From the NCBI RefSeq assembly GCF_000147695.2, contig NC_015958.1, forward strand, positions 2,649,501 to 2,713,500: a stretch of DNA of 64,000 nucleotides, in the 5' to 3' direction. The stretch comes from Thermoanaerobacter wiegelii Rt8.B1 (GTDB taxonomy: Bacteria; Bacillota; Thermoanaerobacteria; Thermoanaerobacterales; Thermoanaerobacteraceae). Below the pieces are notes generated by a model that ran no database searches, was not told where the DNA came from, and saw only the letters and a program-made list of their open reading frames with translations. Within the stretch, counting starts at the first letter, position 1, and each line of letters opens with the position of its first letter. A program made the translations under genes and the position numbers. Of this stretch, positions 37,447-45,985 are shown in pieces.

Positions 37447-38202
37447 TCACCCAATTATCTCAAAACACCCAAATCCTTGGGAGTTTTTTGCACCCAAACC
37501 TGTATAGTAAGCAAGTTCTAATAATTCAGGACTGCTTTCTACGTCGTATATACCCATCCATCCCTTCACATAAACATTTTTGTATTTAATCATCTTTGAA
37601 TATCTCCTATCTTCCTTTTCTGATAAGGGATAAAGCTTAAAATATGGATCTTTCGCTTTTATTTTGTATACTAATTCATACTTTTTAAGCAGATTATTAA
37701 GTAAAAGAGGAGAAAATTTTTCATCCCAAGGGGAATAATAATAAGTATACTTTATGTCACCATCCTTTAAAGTAGTATACATCACAACTGGAGAAATAAA
37801 TTTTATCCTTGCTTTATTTTTAAAAACAGGAGGATTGTCTATATTGAGTGAATTCAAAATAAATTTTTGACCATTAAAATGGCAATACTCCTTTTTTAAC
37901 GCATTTTTTGAAATATCAAATATAAATTCATCTAAAGGAGAGGCAACAGTAAATTTAAAAGGAGGTTTTATGCTTATTTTTTTCTGCCCTTTGGAATCTG
38001 TTAAAATCTTGAACTCCCCTTCAATTCTTGAAAAAGTAAATAATTTAAATTTTCTTTTTTCATATTGAAACCCTTCATCATGTAAAAAAGCTGCAAAATC
38101 ACTGTCCCCCATGAGGTCATACAAAAAGCCTTGAACTACATAATTATAATGAATTGGCAATACTAAATTTTTTTCTCCCACAAATTCCAAAGTAATTCTC
38201 AT
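37447..38202 (-). CDS. cas6: CRISPR pre-crRNA endoribonuclease Cas6
   Basis: 251-aa RAMP ribonuclease that cuts the repeat RNA 8 bases before the spacer. The fold begins MRITLEFVGEKNLVLPIHYN, where the His near position 18 is typical of the region holding catalytic residues. The C-terminal glycine-rich loop is GLGAKNSQGFGCFEI. It is first in the operon and now separated from cas8b by the IS4-like element. Promoter hexamers upstream were not convincing. Confidence 0.92.
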   Translation of the reverse strand: MRITLEFVGEKNLVLPIHYNYVVQGFLYDLMGDSDFAAFLHDEGFQYEKRKFKLFTFSRIEGEFKILTDSKGQKKISIKPPFKFTVASPLDEFIFDISKNALKKEYCHFNGQKFILNSLNIDNPPVFKNKARIKFISPVVMYTTLKDGDIKYTYYYSPWDEKFSPLLLNNLLKKYELVYKIKAKDPYFKLYPLSEKEDRRYSKMIKYKNVYVKGWMGIYDVESSPELLELAYYTGLGAKNSQGFGCFEIIG

Positions 38203-38454
38203 AATAACACCTCATAAATTTATTCCAGTGAAGATATGGATGTATTGGTTTTACATGTATATAATTCTACATTAATCCCTATTTTTCCTTCTTAATTTTT
38301 AAAAATTTTTAATTCCTGTGTAATAATCGTTTTTTGCACTTCTAATAAAGTTTTATAAAATCAGTAAAGAAAATATAAAAACTCTAAAAATTCAAAAATC
38401 GACTTTAAATCCCTTTAATTTTAATGTATAATGATACCATGGGAGGGGGGAAAT

Positions 38455-39726
38455 ATGGAAACATTCAAAAAGAAATTAGTTTTGTCCTTTATATCTACCT
38501 TTTTAATAGTTACCATTTTTAATTTACAGGTTGCAAATGCTCAAGAAAAGCAAGAAATTACAGTTCTTTTGGATGGATATCCAGTAACTTTTGATGTAGC
38601 ACCTGTACTTAAAGATGGCACAACATTAGTCCCATTTAGGGCTATTGCCGAAGCTTTAAATATTTCTGTAAATTGGGATAATCATACACAAACAGTTATA
38701 GCAACTGATAACAAAACAAATGTGAAACTTCAAATTGGTAATAAAACAGCGATAAAAGACAATGTGCCAATTACTCTCAGAGTATCACCACAAATGATAA
38801 ATCAAAGGACCTTAATACCACTTAGATTTTTTAGTGAAGCTTTTAATTGCGATGTTGATTGGAATGAAAATACTTATACAGTAAAAATAACATCGCCACC
38901 AAAAGAAATGTTTGTAACAGGCTTTTATGCTTTGGGAGATAGCCAAACAAGCAGTTGGACAAATTTGTTTGGTAAAAGTTATCCCGAATATACTTCTGGC
39001 AATACCGGCTATTTTAGTTCCATCGCATTTGGTTGGTATAGTTTAGACAGTAATGGCAATCTCTTGACAAAAAGTCGAACTGGTTGGCAAAGACCTGATG
39101 GATGGGAAAAAGTACTAGATGTAATATCCCAATTCGAATTGAAATCTGAAATGGTTATTCATGTTACTGATGGTGACAATACTGTCTCTAATTTGCTGTC
39201 ATCTAAAGAAGCCATAGAAAAAGCCATTTCCTCAATCGCTGAAGAAGCAAAAACTTATGATAGTGTAAATCTTGATTTCGAAGGACTTGGTCTTAATGAG
39301 AGTAAAGAAGACCTCGTACAAACCCAGCAAAAATTTACAGAGTTTGTTAAACTGCTTAGAAATCGCCTTGATGCCTCAAAATCAATAACATTAACTCTCC
39401 ATGCCCCAAATAGTGTATATAAAGGATATGATTACAAAACTCTCGGAGAAATTGCAGATAAAATAATTGTCATGGCTTACGACTATGGTACAAAGCCTGA
39501 GCCAGAAGAACTTGTAATCCAAGCAATTGAACAAGCAACTAAAAATGTCCCAAAAGAAAAACTTTTGCTTGGTATTTCAATACCAAATGAAACAGAGGAA
39601 AGCTTTGCAGTGAAAATTGGTCTTGCAAAAAGATTTGGACTTGATGGAATAGCCATTTGGAGATTAGGACTTGTAAAAGATGAAATGTGGAATGTCTTGA
39701 AAAATTCAATAACGCCACGAAGGTGA
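38455..39726 (+). CDS. Secreted stalk-domain (copper amine oxidase N-like) and GH18 protein
   Basis: 423-aa exported protein. After a signal peptide (about 1-28) comes a stalk domain of the copper amine oxidase N type (about 32-140, two VPFRAIAEALN / IPLRFFSEAFN repeats). A glycosyl hydrolase 18 barrel follows (about 145-420). The catalytic signature is VNLDFEGLGL (DxxDxE reduced to NLDFEG). This layout matches spore-cortex or envelope YaaH/YvbX-like proteins. I chose ATG 38455 behind GGAGGGGGG; the ATG at 38431 lies in the leader. A -10 TATAAT at 38427-38432 has a weak -35 TTTAAA 17 bases upstream. Confidence 0.88.
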   Translation: METFKKKLVLSFISTFLIVTIFNLQVANAQEKQEITVLLDGYPVTFDVAPVLKDGTTLVPFRAIAEALNISVNWDNHTQTVIATDNKTNVKLQIGNKTAIKDNVPITLRVSPQMINQRTLIPLRFFSEAFNCDVDWNENTYTVKITSPPKEMFVTGFYALGDSQTSSWTNLFGKSYPEYTSGNTGYFSSIAFGWYSLDSNGNLLTKSRTGWQRPDGWEKVLDVISQFELKSEMVIHVTDGDNTVSNLLSSKEAIEKAISSIAEEAKTYDSVNLDFEGLGLNESKEDLVQTQQKFTEFVKLLRNRLDASKSITLTLHAPNSVYKGYDYKTLGEIADKIIVMAYDYGTKPEPEELVIQAIEQATKNVPKEKLLLGISIPNETEESFAVKIGLAKRFGLDGIAIWRLGLVKDEMWNVLKNSITPRR

Positions 39727-39740
39727 ACGCCCTCGTGGCG
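39713..39740. terminator. Bidirectional terminator between GH18 gene and sufU
   Basis: CGCCACGA (39713-39720) and TCGTGGCG (39733-39740), extended by AGG/CCC with a mismatch, form a GC-rich hairpin spanning the GH18 stop codon. CTATTTTAT follows on the plus strand. Confidence 0.75.
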
Positions 39741-39753
39741 CTATTTTATAGAC

Positions 39754-40167
39754 TTATAAAATTTCCTGAAGTGTTTTCCACGCAAGTAAAGCGCATTTTA
39801 CGCGAGCAGGAAAGTCAGACACTCCCTGCAGTACCTGTGCATCACCTAATTCATCTAAATTTATATCTTTTTTGTGTATCATGTCTATAAATTCTTGAAC
39901 AAGCCTTAAGGCCTCTTTTTTGTCTTTCCCTTTTATAAGGTCTATCATCATAGAGGTTGAAGCTTGGCTTATAGCACATCCATGACCTGTAAAAGATGCG
40001 TCTTCTATAATGTCACCATTCATTTTTAGATAAAGGGTAATGTCGTCACCGCAAAGAGGATTGTGCCCCCTTTCTTTGTGAGTAGCATCTTTAAGCTCTC
40101 TCCTATGAGGGGAGTTTTCATAGTGTTCCATTATAACTTCAGAATAAAGCTGATTTAAATCGCTCAT
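39754..40167 (-). CDS. sufU: SufU, zinc-dependent sulfur acceptor for SufS
   Basis: 137-aa NifU-N-like protein. The ligands Cys39 (NPLCGDD, with Asp41), Cys64 (GHGCAIS) and Cys125 (VKCALLAW) are all present, as in B. subtilis SufU, which takes persulfide sulfur from SufS by zinc-ligand exchange. It overlaps sufS by four bases and is the last gene of the suf operon. Confidence 0.95.
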   Translation of the reverse strand: MSDLNQLYSEVIMEHYENSPHRRELKDATHKERGHNPLCGDDITLYLKMNGDIIEDASFTGHGCAISQASTSMMIDLIKGKDKKEALRLVQEFIDMIHKKDINLDELGDAQVLQGVSDFPARVKCALLAWKTLQEIL

Positions 40168-41393
40168 TTAAACCACTTCCTGACTTTTTTTAGTCCTTCC
40201 ACAAGGGCATCAATATCCTCAAAATCGTTATAGAGATAAAAGCTTGCTCTTACAGTTGCAGGAACGCCTAAGTATCTCATTAAGGGCTGGCAACAGTGAT
40301 GCCCACTTCTTACAGCAACTCCTTCTTCATCGAGAATTGTAGCAACATCGTGAGGATGAACTCCTTCTACATTGAAGGAAATTATTCCTCCTCTTTCCTT
40401 CGCGTCTTTGGGGCCATACAATTTTACAAAGTCTAATTCTTTCATTTTTTGAAGACCATACTCCAAAAGCTCGCCTTCGTGTTTATATATATTGGTAAGC
40501 CCAATTTTTTCTATATAATCTATGGCAGAAATAAGCACATACGCTCCCTCTATATTAGGAGTACCTGCTTCAAATTTAAGAGGGGAAGGTGCAAATGTGG
40601 AATGGTCCTCATAAACCTCGTCTATCATTTCTCCTCCTCTTAAAAATGGCGGTACCTCTTTAAGTAAATCTTCTTTTATATATAAAACCCCAATCCCCAT
40701 AGGTCCTAACATCTTGTGACCAGAGAAGGCAAAAAAGTCACAATCTATCTTTTGTACATCAGCAGGCATATGAGGTACACTTTGTGCTCCATCTATTAAC
40801 ACCTTTGCCCCGTATTTGTGGGCAATATGTGTAATCTCCTCCACAGGATTTATTATTCCCAAAACATTCGACATGTGTTGCACAGCAACTAATTTTACTT
40901 TGTCAGACATTTTTTCTTTAAAGTCTTTCATAGAAAGCCTAAAATTTTCATCAAGATAGACATATTTAAGCTTTGCCCCTTTAGCTTCTGCCACCATCTG
41001 CCATGGGAGTATATTACTGTGGTGTTCAGCTATGGTAAGTAGTATTTCGTCTCCTTCGTTTATATGCTTCATACCCCAAGTGTAGGCTATAAAGTTTATA
41101 GACTCTGTTGTATTTCTTGTGAAAACTATAGACTCTTCTTTTTTGGCGTTTATAAATTTTTTTACCCTTTCTCTTGCCTCTTCATAGGCCTGTGTGGAAA
41201 GAGCGCTTAAATAGTGGGGGCTTCTGTACACATTCGCATTTAGCTCTTCATAATATTTATCCATAGCCTTTATTGCTTCAATTGGCTTTTGTGTTGTAGC
41301 GGCATTGTCAAGATATACAAGCCTTTTTCCATGGGGCTTAACACTCAATATAGGAAAGTCTTTTTTTATTCTTTCAATATCGATATTTTTCAC
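40164..41393 (-). CDS. sufS: Cysteine desulfurase SufS
   Basis: 409-aa PLP enzyme of the class V aminotransferase fold, which removes sulfur from cysteine for Fe-S cluster assembly. The PLP lysine is in FAFSGHKMLGP (about 227). The active cysteine is in RSGHHCCQPLM near residue 364, the short loop of group II enzymes. It overlaps both sufD and sufU by four bases, so expression is coupled. Confidence 0.96.
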   Translation of the reverse strand: MKNIDIERIKKDFPILSVKPHGKRLVYLDNAATTQKPIEAIKAMDKYYEELNANVYRSPHYLSALSTQAYEEARERVKKFINAKKEESIVFTRNTTESINFIAYTWGMKHINEGDEILLTIAEHHSNILPWQMVAEAKGAKLKYVYLDENFRLSMKDFKEKMSDKVKLVAVQHMSNVLGIINPVEEITHIAHKYGAKVLIDGAQSVPHMPADVQKIDCDFFAFSGHKMLGPMGIGVLYIKEDLLKEVPPFLRGGEMIDEVYEDHSTFAPSPLKFEAGTPNIEGAYVLISAIDYIEKIGLTNIYKHEGELLEYGLQKMKELDFVKLYGPKDAKERGGIISFNVEGVHPHDVATILDEEGVAVRSGHHCCQPLMRYLGVPATVRASFYLYNDFEDIDALVEGLKKVRKWFK

Positions 41394-42439
41394 TTTATAA
41401 TCCTCCTTCCTATATGACCCTTTATGATGATTTCTCTTACAGGGTCATAAGGAATCAAGTCTATAACAGGATTTAATATGGCTTGAACCATTAAAAGCCT
41501 TGCCTCTTCTAAACTAAAGCCTCTGCTCATCACATAATAGAGTTTGTCTTCATCTATTTGCCCTGCACTGGCTGAGTGGTTTGCCTGTACATCATCTTCT
41601 CCGCAGTAAAGAGCAGGAATTGCAACGGATTTTACAGTTTTGTCTAATAAAAGTACTGTTTCATTTTCTTCAGCTTTTGCCTTTTTTGCACCTTTTTTAA
41701 TGTCAATATTTCCTATAAAGGTAGCCTTTGCACTTCCTTTTAAGGCTCCTTTTAAGTCCACACTGCTGGTAGTTTTAGGAGCTTGGTGGTATACTTTATA
41801 AGCCATGTCATATTTTTGACTATCCACACCTAAAAAAATGGATTTGGAAGTAAAGGTACCTCCTACCTCATCAAGATATACCGCCACATCAAAAGCGCTT
41901 ACTTTCGAGCCTATCACAACATTTGACCAGTTGACCATAGCATTTTTCCCTACAATTACAAGGTTGTTGTCAAAGTCGTTGAATTCGTCTCCCAACCTTT
42001 GTATTTTTACTATATTTACAGTAGAACCTTCTTTTGCAATCACCTGCGTTATGCCATTGTGAAAGCCTTTTGTACCTGAATTATAGTCAAAAACGATTGT
42101 AACTTGCGAATTAGCTTCCGCTTCAATTATGTTATAATCAATCAATGTGTCATTTTGTTCATTTGTTATATAATCAATCACTATAGGTTTTTCAACATTA
42201 CTGTTTTGAGAAATCTCAATGTGAAAACCTGCATTGTAAAAATCTTTTACCATATTTATAAATTTGCCTTCTATGCCAAAAGCTTTATCCCTTAAAGCCA
42301 ATATCTCTGTCGGCAATCCAGCTAATTTCTTTGTCTCTTTTATTTTTACTGTATCATGAGACAAATCTTTTATTGCTGCTGAAGTGTATTCTTTATAAGA
42401 AGGCTGTTGTATTTCCTCTATACTAACTCTCTTCCACAT
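41390..42439 (-). CDS. sufD: Fe-S cluster scaffold protein SufD
   Basis: 349-aa beta-helix protein of the SufBD family (conserved C-terminal LYCGEDDVQANHSASAGQID and SRGFSLEEARLLMV). It pairs with SufB and SufC to assemble clusters. It begins 11 bases after the end of sufB and overlaps sufS by four bases. The N-terminal region is shorter than in E. coli SufD, as in other clostridia. Confidence 0.94.
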   Translation of the reverse strand: MWKRVSIEEIQQPSYKEYTSAAIKDLSHDTVKIKETKKLAGLPTEILALRDKAFGIEGKFINMVKDFYNAGFHIEISQNSNVEKPIVIDYITNEQNDTLIDYNIIEAEANSQVTIVFDYNSGTKGFHNGITQVIAKEGSTVNIVKIQRLGDEFNDFDNNLVIVGKNAMVNWSNVVIGSKVSAFDVAVYLDEVGGTFTSKSIFLGVDSQKYDMAYKVYHQAPKTTSSVDLKGALKGSAKATFIGNIDIKKGAKKAKAEENETVLLLDKTVKSVAIPALYCGEDDVQANHSASAGQIDEDKLYYVMSRGFSLEEARLLMVQAILNPVIDLIPYDPVREIIIKGHIGRRIIK

Positions 42440-42449
42440 ATTTTCACTC

Positions 42450-43853
42450 CTATCCTATTGCGCCTTCCAGCTCAAGTTTAATGAGCCTATTCATCTCCAC
42501 TGCATATTCCAATGGCAAAGCTTTAGCTATAGGCTCAACAAAACCTCTTACAATCATAGCCCTTGCATCGTCTTCGCTTAAACCTCTGGACATGAGGTAA
42601 AATATCTGTTCATCGCTTATTCTTCCCACTTTCGCCTCATGACCAATGTCCACATTGTCATTTTCTATTTCTATTACTGGCATTGTGTCAGACCTTGAAA
42701 TATCGTCCAACATCAAGCCTTCACACTGGACAGAAGCCTTTGCACCTTCCGCATTAGGTCCTATTTTGAGAAGTCCTCTATAGCTTGATATTCCACCATC
42801 TTTTGATATACTCTTTGCTAAAACCTTTGAAGAAGTATGAGGAGCTAAGTGTATCATTTTTGAACCTGTATCTAAATGCTGCCCTTTTGCAGCAAAAGTC
42901 ACACCGGTGTATTCCGCCTTTGCTCCTTCTCCTTTTAATATAGAAGCAGGATAAAGCATTGTCTTGTGGCTTCCAAAAGAGCCGGATATCCACTCTATAA
43001 TGCCGTCTTTTTCAACAATTGCCCTTTTTGTATTTAGATTATAGGTATTTTTACTCCAGTTTTCTATAGTAGAATAAATTATGCGAGCCCCTTCATTTAC
43101 AAAAAGTTCTACACAACCTGCATGTAAGTTTGAAACAGAATACTGTGGTGCAGAACAGCCTTCTATAAAATGTACTTCACTGCCTTTGTCAGCAATTATG
43201 AGAGTGTGCTCAAACTGTCCGCTTCCTGGTGCATTCATTCTAAAATAAGCCTGAAGTGGAACCTCCACTTTGACCCCTTCTGGAACATAAACAAATGTGC
43301 CTCCGCTCCATATTGCAGCGTGAAGGGCTGCAAATTTGTGGTCATAAGGCGTCACGTTTTTTGTCATAAAGTACTCTTTTATTATGTCAGGATATTTTTT
43401 TATTGCAGTGTCCATGTCCTCAAATATGACACCTTGTTGAGTAAGGCTTTCTTTAATATTGTGATATACAACTTCAGAGTCGTATTGAGCACCTACTCCC
43501 GCCAATGCTTTTCTTTCCGCCTCAGGAATCCCCAACCTTTCAAAAGTACGCCTTATCTCTTCTGGAACTTCATCCCACGACCTTTGCATTTTTGCACTTG
43601 GGCGTATATAGGCAATAATAGAATCTATGTCAAGTTGACTTAAATCAACACCCCATGTGGGCATAGGCATTTTTTGATATATCTCCAAAGCTTTTAATCG
43701 AAAATCCCTCATCCAGGAAGGTTCATTCTTTTGCTCAGATATTTCTAAAACAACTTCTTTAGAAAGTCCTTTACCTGTCTGATACTCATACTTTACGTTG
43801 TCTTTGACGTCGTATATGCTAAAATCTATTTCCTTTATATCTGGTTTTTTCAT
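42450..43853 (-). CDS. sufB: Fe-S cluster scaffold protein SufB
   Basis: 467-aa scaffold on which clusters are built. Conserved stretches GVGAQYDSEVVYHN, FIEGCSAPQYSVSNLHAG (with the Cys proposed to accept sulfur) and YCEGLMLD-like CEGLMLDDISRSDTMP are present. The C-terminal GHEAKVGRISDEQIFYLMSRG matches the family. It follows sufC by 19 bases. Confidence 0.97.
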   Translation of the reverse strand: MKKPDIKEIDFSIYDVKDNVKYEYQTGKGLSKEVVLEISEQKNEPSWMRDFRLKALEIYQKMPMPTWGVDLSQLDIDSIIAYIRPSAKMQRSWDEVPEEIRRTFERLGIPEAERKALAGVGAQYDSEVVYHNIKESLTQQGVIFEDMDTAIKKYPDIIKEYFMTKNVTPYDHKFAALHAAIWSGGTFVYVPEGVKVEVPLQAYFRMNAPGSGQFEHTLIIADKGSEVHFIEGCSAPQYSVSNLHAGCVELFVNEGARIIYSTIENWSKNTYNLNTKRAIVEKDGIIEWISGSFGSHKTMLYPASILKGEGAKAEYTGVTFAAKGQHLDTGSKMIHLAPHTSSKVLAKSISKDGGISSYRGLLKIGPNAEGAKASVQCEGLMLDDISRSDTMPVIEIENDNVDIGHEAKVGRISDEQIFYLMSRGLSEDDARAMIVRGFVEPIAKALPLEYAVEMNRLIKLELEGAIG

Positions 43854-43872
43854 TATTTTCGCCTCCTATGGG

Positions 43873-44619
43873 TTACACGCCATTTCTCACAAAGTCATAA
43901 CCCTTTTCTTCAAGAATCTTTGCAAGGTCCCTGTCACCACTTTTTACAATCTTTCCGTCCATAAGAACAGATATTACATCCGGTTCGAGATAATCCAGTA
44001 TTCTGTTATAGTGGGTGACAATTAAGATAGACATGTCTTCTGTCTTTAATTTTTTAACCGCTTCTGCAACAACTTTCAATGCATCTATATCAAGTCCCGA
44101 GTCAATTTCGTCAAGCATTACAAGCTTTGGTTTCAAAAAAGCCATCTGGAGTATCTCAGTTTTTTTCTTTTCCCCTCCAGAAAAACCTACATTTAAATAC
44201 CTACTTCTGTACTCGGATTTCATGTCTAAAAGCTCTAATGTGTTTTTCATGTCTTTTGCAAATTGAAGCATCGACACATTTTGGCCTGTCACAATATTAA
44301 CAGAGGTCCTTATAAAATTATCCACTGTTATTCCGGGTATTTCTTCAGGGTACTGAAAAGACAAAAAGATGCCCTTTTTTGCCCTTTCATTGACTTTTAG
44401 ATTTGTTATATCTTCTCCTTCAAATAAAATCTGTCCTGAAGTCACTTTATATTTAGGATTCCCCATGATGGAATTGCACAATGTGCTTTTACCACCACCA
44501 TTGGGTCCCATAATTGCATGTATTTCTCCTTTTTTTATTGTTAAATTAAGCCCTTTAAGGATATATTTGTCCTCAACTTCTACATGCAAATCCTTTATTT
44601 CTAACAATGTTTCTCTCAT
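43873..44619 (-). CDS. sufC: SufC, ABC-type ATPase of the SufBCD complex
   Basis: 248-aa soluble ATPase. Walker A is GPNGGGKST (about 39-47), the signature is SGGEKKKTEIL and Walker B is LVMLDEIDSGLD. It drives conformational change in SufB-SufD. It is the first gene of the operon, with AAAGGAG 10 bases before its ATG, behind a strong promoter and a palindromic operator. Confidence 0.97.
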   Translation of the reverse strand: MRETLLEIKDLHVEVEDKYILKGLNLTIKKGEIHAIMGPNGGGKSTLCNSIMGNPKYKVTSGQILFEGEDITNLKVNERAKKGIFLSFQYPEEIPGITVDNFIRTSVNIVTGQNVSMLQFAKDMKNTLELLDMKSEYRSRYLNVGFSGGEKKKTEILQMAFLKPKLVMLDEIDSGLDIDALKVVAEAVKKLKTEDMSILIVTHYNRILDYLEPDVISVLMDGKIVKSGDRDLAKILEEKGYDFVRNGV

Positions 44620-44638
44620 CTTTTACAACTCCTTTTTA

Positions 44639-44704
44639 ATTCCGACTATTTTAATAGGAATACTCAAGCAATACTATTATACACCACCTAAACAACCAAA
44701 TCAA
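44639..44704 (-). promoter_or_regulatory. suf promoter with IscR-like palindromic operator
   Basis: On the minus strand -35 TTGATT (44704-44699) and -10 TATAAT (44681-44676) are spaced 17 bases. Just downstream of the start, 44639-44661 is a 23-base imperfect palindrome with arms ATTCC and GGAAT around an A/T core containing ACTATTTTAATAG. It resembles type 1 IscR (Rrf2 family) sites. Repression by an Fe-S sensing IscR is inferred. Confidence 0.65.
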
Positions 44705-44773
44705 TAGAAAAAGACACAAAATTGATAATTATTTTCATTTAATAAACATATGTCAATAATTATCTATAAAAAT

Positions 44774-44811
44774 ATAAGAAGTCGGGACTTCAATTTCCCC
44801 GACTTCTTATA
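44774..44811 (-). terminator. Terminator after groES
   Basis: ATAAGAAGTCGGG pairs with CCCGACTTCTTAT around an 11-base loop, spanning the groES stop; TATTTTTATAG follows on the minus strand. Confidence 0.85.
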
Positions 44812-45091
44812 TTTCGTCAACTTCCACAAACTTAGCCAGTATGTCATCTACTGGAATTATGAGATATTCCTCTCCCTCGTGTTTTATCTTCGTACCTGAA
44901 AACTCTTTATATATAACCCTATCCCCTACAGCAAGCTCATCGGAGGCACCAGCTGCAAGAGCTTCAATTACTCCCTGATTTAATTTTTCTTCAGCAGTCT
45001 TGGGAATTATTACTCCGCCTATCTTTTTCTCTTCAGGCTCTTTTTCCAATTTAATAAGTGCATGGCCATTTATAGGTTGTATTTTTGTCAT
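44807..45091 (-). CDS. groES: GroES co-chaperonin, without an adjacent groEL
   Basis: 94-aa 10-kDa chaperonin fold that caps GroEL. The mobile loop EKKIGGVIIPKTAEEK (about 20-35) and GDRVIYKEFSGTKIKHEGEEY are typical. No groEL follows: the next gene in this direction is sufC after a strong terminator. No CIRCE (HrcA) element is seen upstream. GroES genes are nearly always paired with groEL, so this may be a second copy. It has its own promoter at 45144-45173. Confidence 0.88.
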   Translation of the reverse strand: MTKIQPINGHALIKLEKEPEEKKIGGVIIPKTAEEKLNQGVIEALAAGASDELAVGDRVIYKEFSGTKIKHEGEEYLIIPVDDILAKFVEVDEI

Positions 45092-45143
45092 AACTCCTTC
45101 TCCTTTCTTTTATTATTTTTTACCGCACATTATTACATTATTT

Positions 45144-45173
45144 ATTATACCTCACTTATAAGAAAAGGTACAA
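45144..45173 (-). promoter_or_regulatory. Promoter of groES
   Basis: On the minus strand TTGTAC (45173-45168) and TATAAT (45149-45144) are separated by 18 bases. Confidence 0.6.
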
Positions 45174-45183
45174 GAACAAAAAC

Positions 45184-45771
45184 TTATTGTTCAGTAATTC
45201 CCAGCAATCTATTAAGCTTAGCTTTATCAAACCCTACTACAATTGTGCCATCAATATCCGTCTGAGGCACACCTCTTTGGCCACTCCGCCTTACTAATTC
45301 TGCTGCCGCACTCGGATTTTTGCTCACGTCTATTTCTCTAAAAGGTATGTTATGCTGTCTTAAATATGCCTTTGTAGCATTGCACCAGGGGCAAGAGGGA
45401 GTGGTGTAAACAGTCACTCTGTGGGCCTTTTGACCTTTCCCATCAGAAGCTTTTGAAGGAGCGACAACTAAAAGTTTTTCATAATATTCTTTGCTTTGAA
45501 GTCCAAATACAAACTGCCAGGGCTCTTTATCCTTGAAAAGTATCACTGAAGGCACTACTTTGATTCCATATTGTGGATGAATATCTCTTATCTCAGAAGC
45601 GTTTACTACATAAACGGGCACTTTAGGATTGTCTTCACTGAATTTCTTCATAACTTCCAGGGCTTCAAGACTCTTTTGTGAAGAATTAGAATAGAACATT
45701 AGCATAAAAAATTCTTCTTTATTCTTTACTTCTTCGAAATACCCTACATCTTTTATAAATTCTAACATCAA
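45184..45771 (-). CDS. Two-domain redoxin: inactive thioredoxin-like domain fused to glutaredoxin-like domain
   Basis: 195-aa cytosolic protein. Residues 1-100 have a thioredoxin fold (FFMLMFYSNSSQKSLEAL, then the cis-Pro KVVPSVILF). The CxxC site is replaced by NSSQ, so this half cannot do thiol exchange. Residues 118-195 are a YruB-like glutaredoxin with the redox site CPWC (TTPSCPWCNATKAYL) and the RGVPQTDI cis-Pro loop. The first half may bind partners. It is monocistronic. Confidence 0.85.
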   Translation of the reverse strand: MMLEFIKDVGYFEEVKNKEEFFMLMFYSNSSQKSLEALEVMKKFSEDNPKVPVYVVNASEIRDIHPQYGIKVVPSVILFKDKEPWQFVFGLQSKEYYEKLLVVAPSKASDGKGQKAHRVTVYTTPSCPWCNATKAYLRQHNIPFREIDVSKNPSAAAELVRRSGQRGVPQTDIDGTIVVGFDKAKLNRLLGITEQ

Positions 45772-45985
45772 ATCACCTCTTTAAATATTTATGGTATCCA
45801 ATTTGAGATTTTATATGAATCAAATTATTTCTCTTTATCTTACCGCTACCCCCCATAAGTATTGGGCCAACAATTTATATTATAATGCAAACTATTTTAA
45901 AAATCAAGATGTTTTTAACAATCCTCACTTCTTAAAACGAGTAAGAACATCTCTACTTTTAGAATAACAAATAAAAACCCCCTAG

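Noticed and set aside
43170..43643. Plus-strand frame opposite sufB
   Set aside because: Shadow of sufB with no recognisable protein character.
45092..45183. CIRCE operator before groES
   Set aside because: No TTAGCACTC / GAGTGCTAA inverted repeat is found; only an ordinary promoter is seen.
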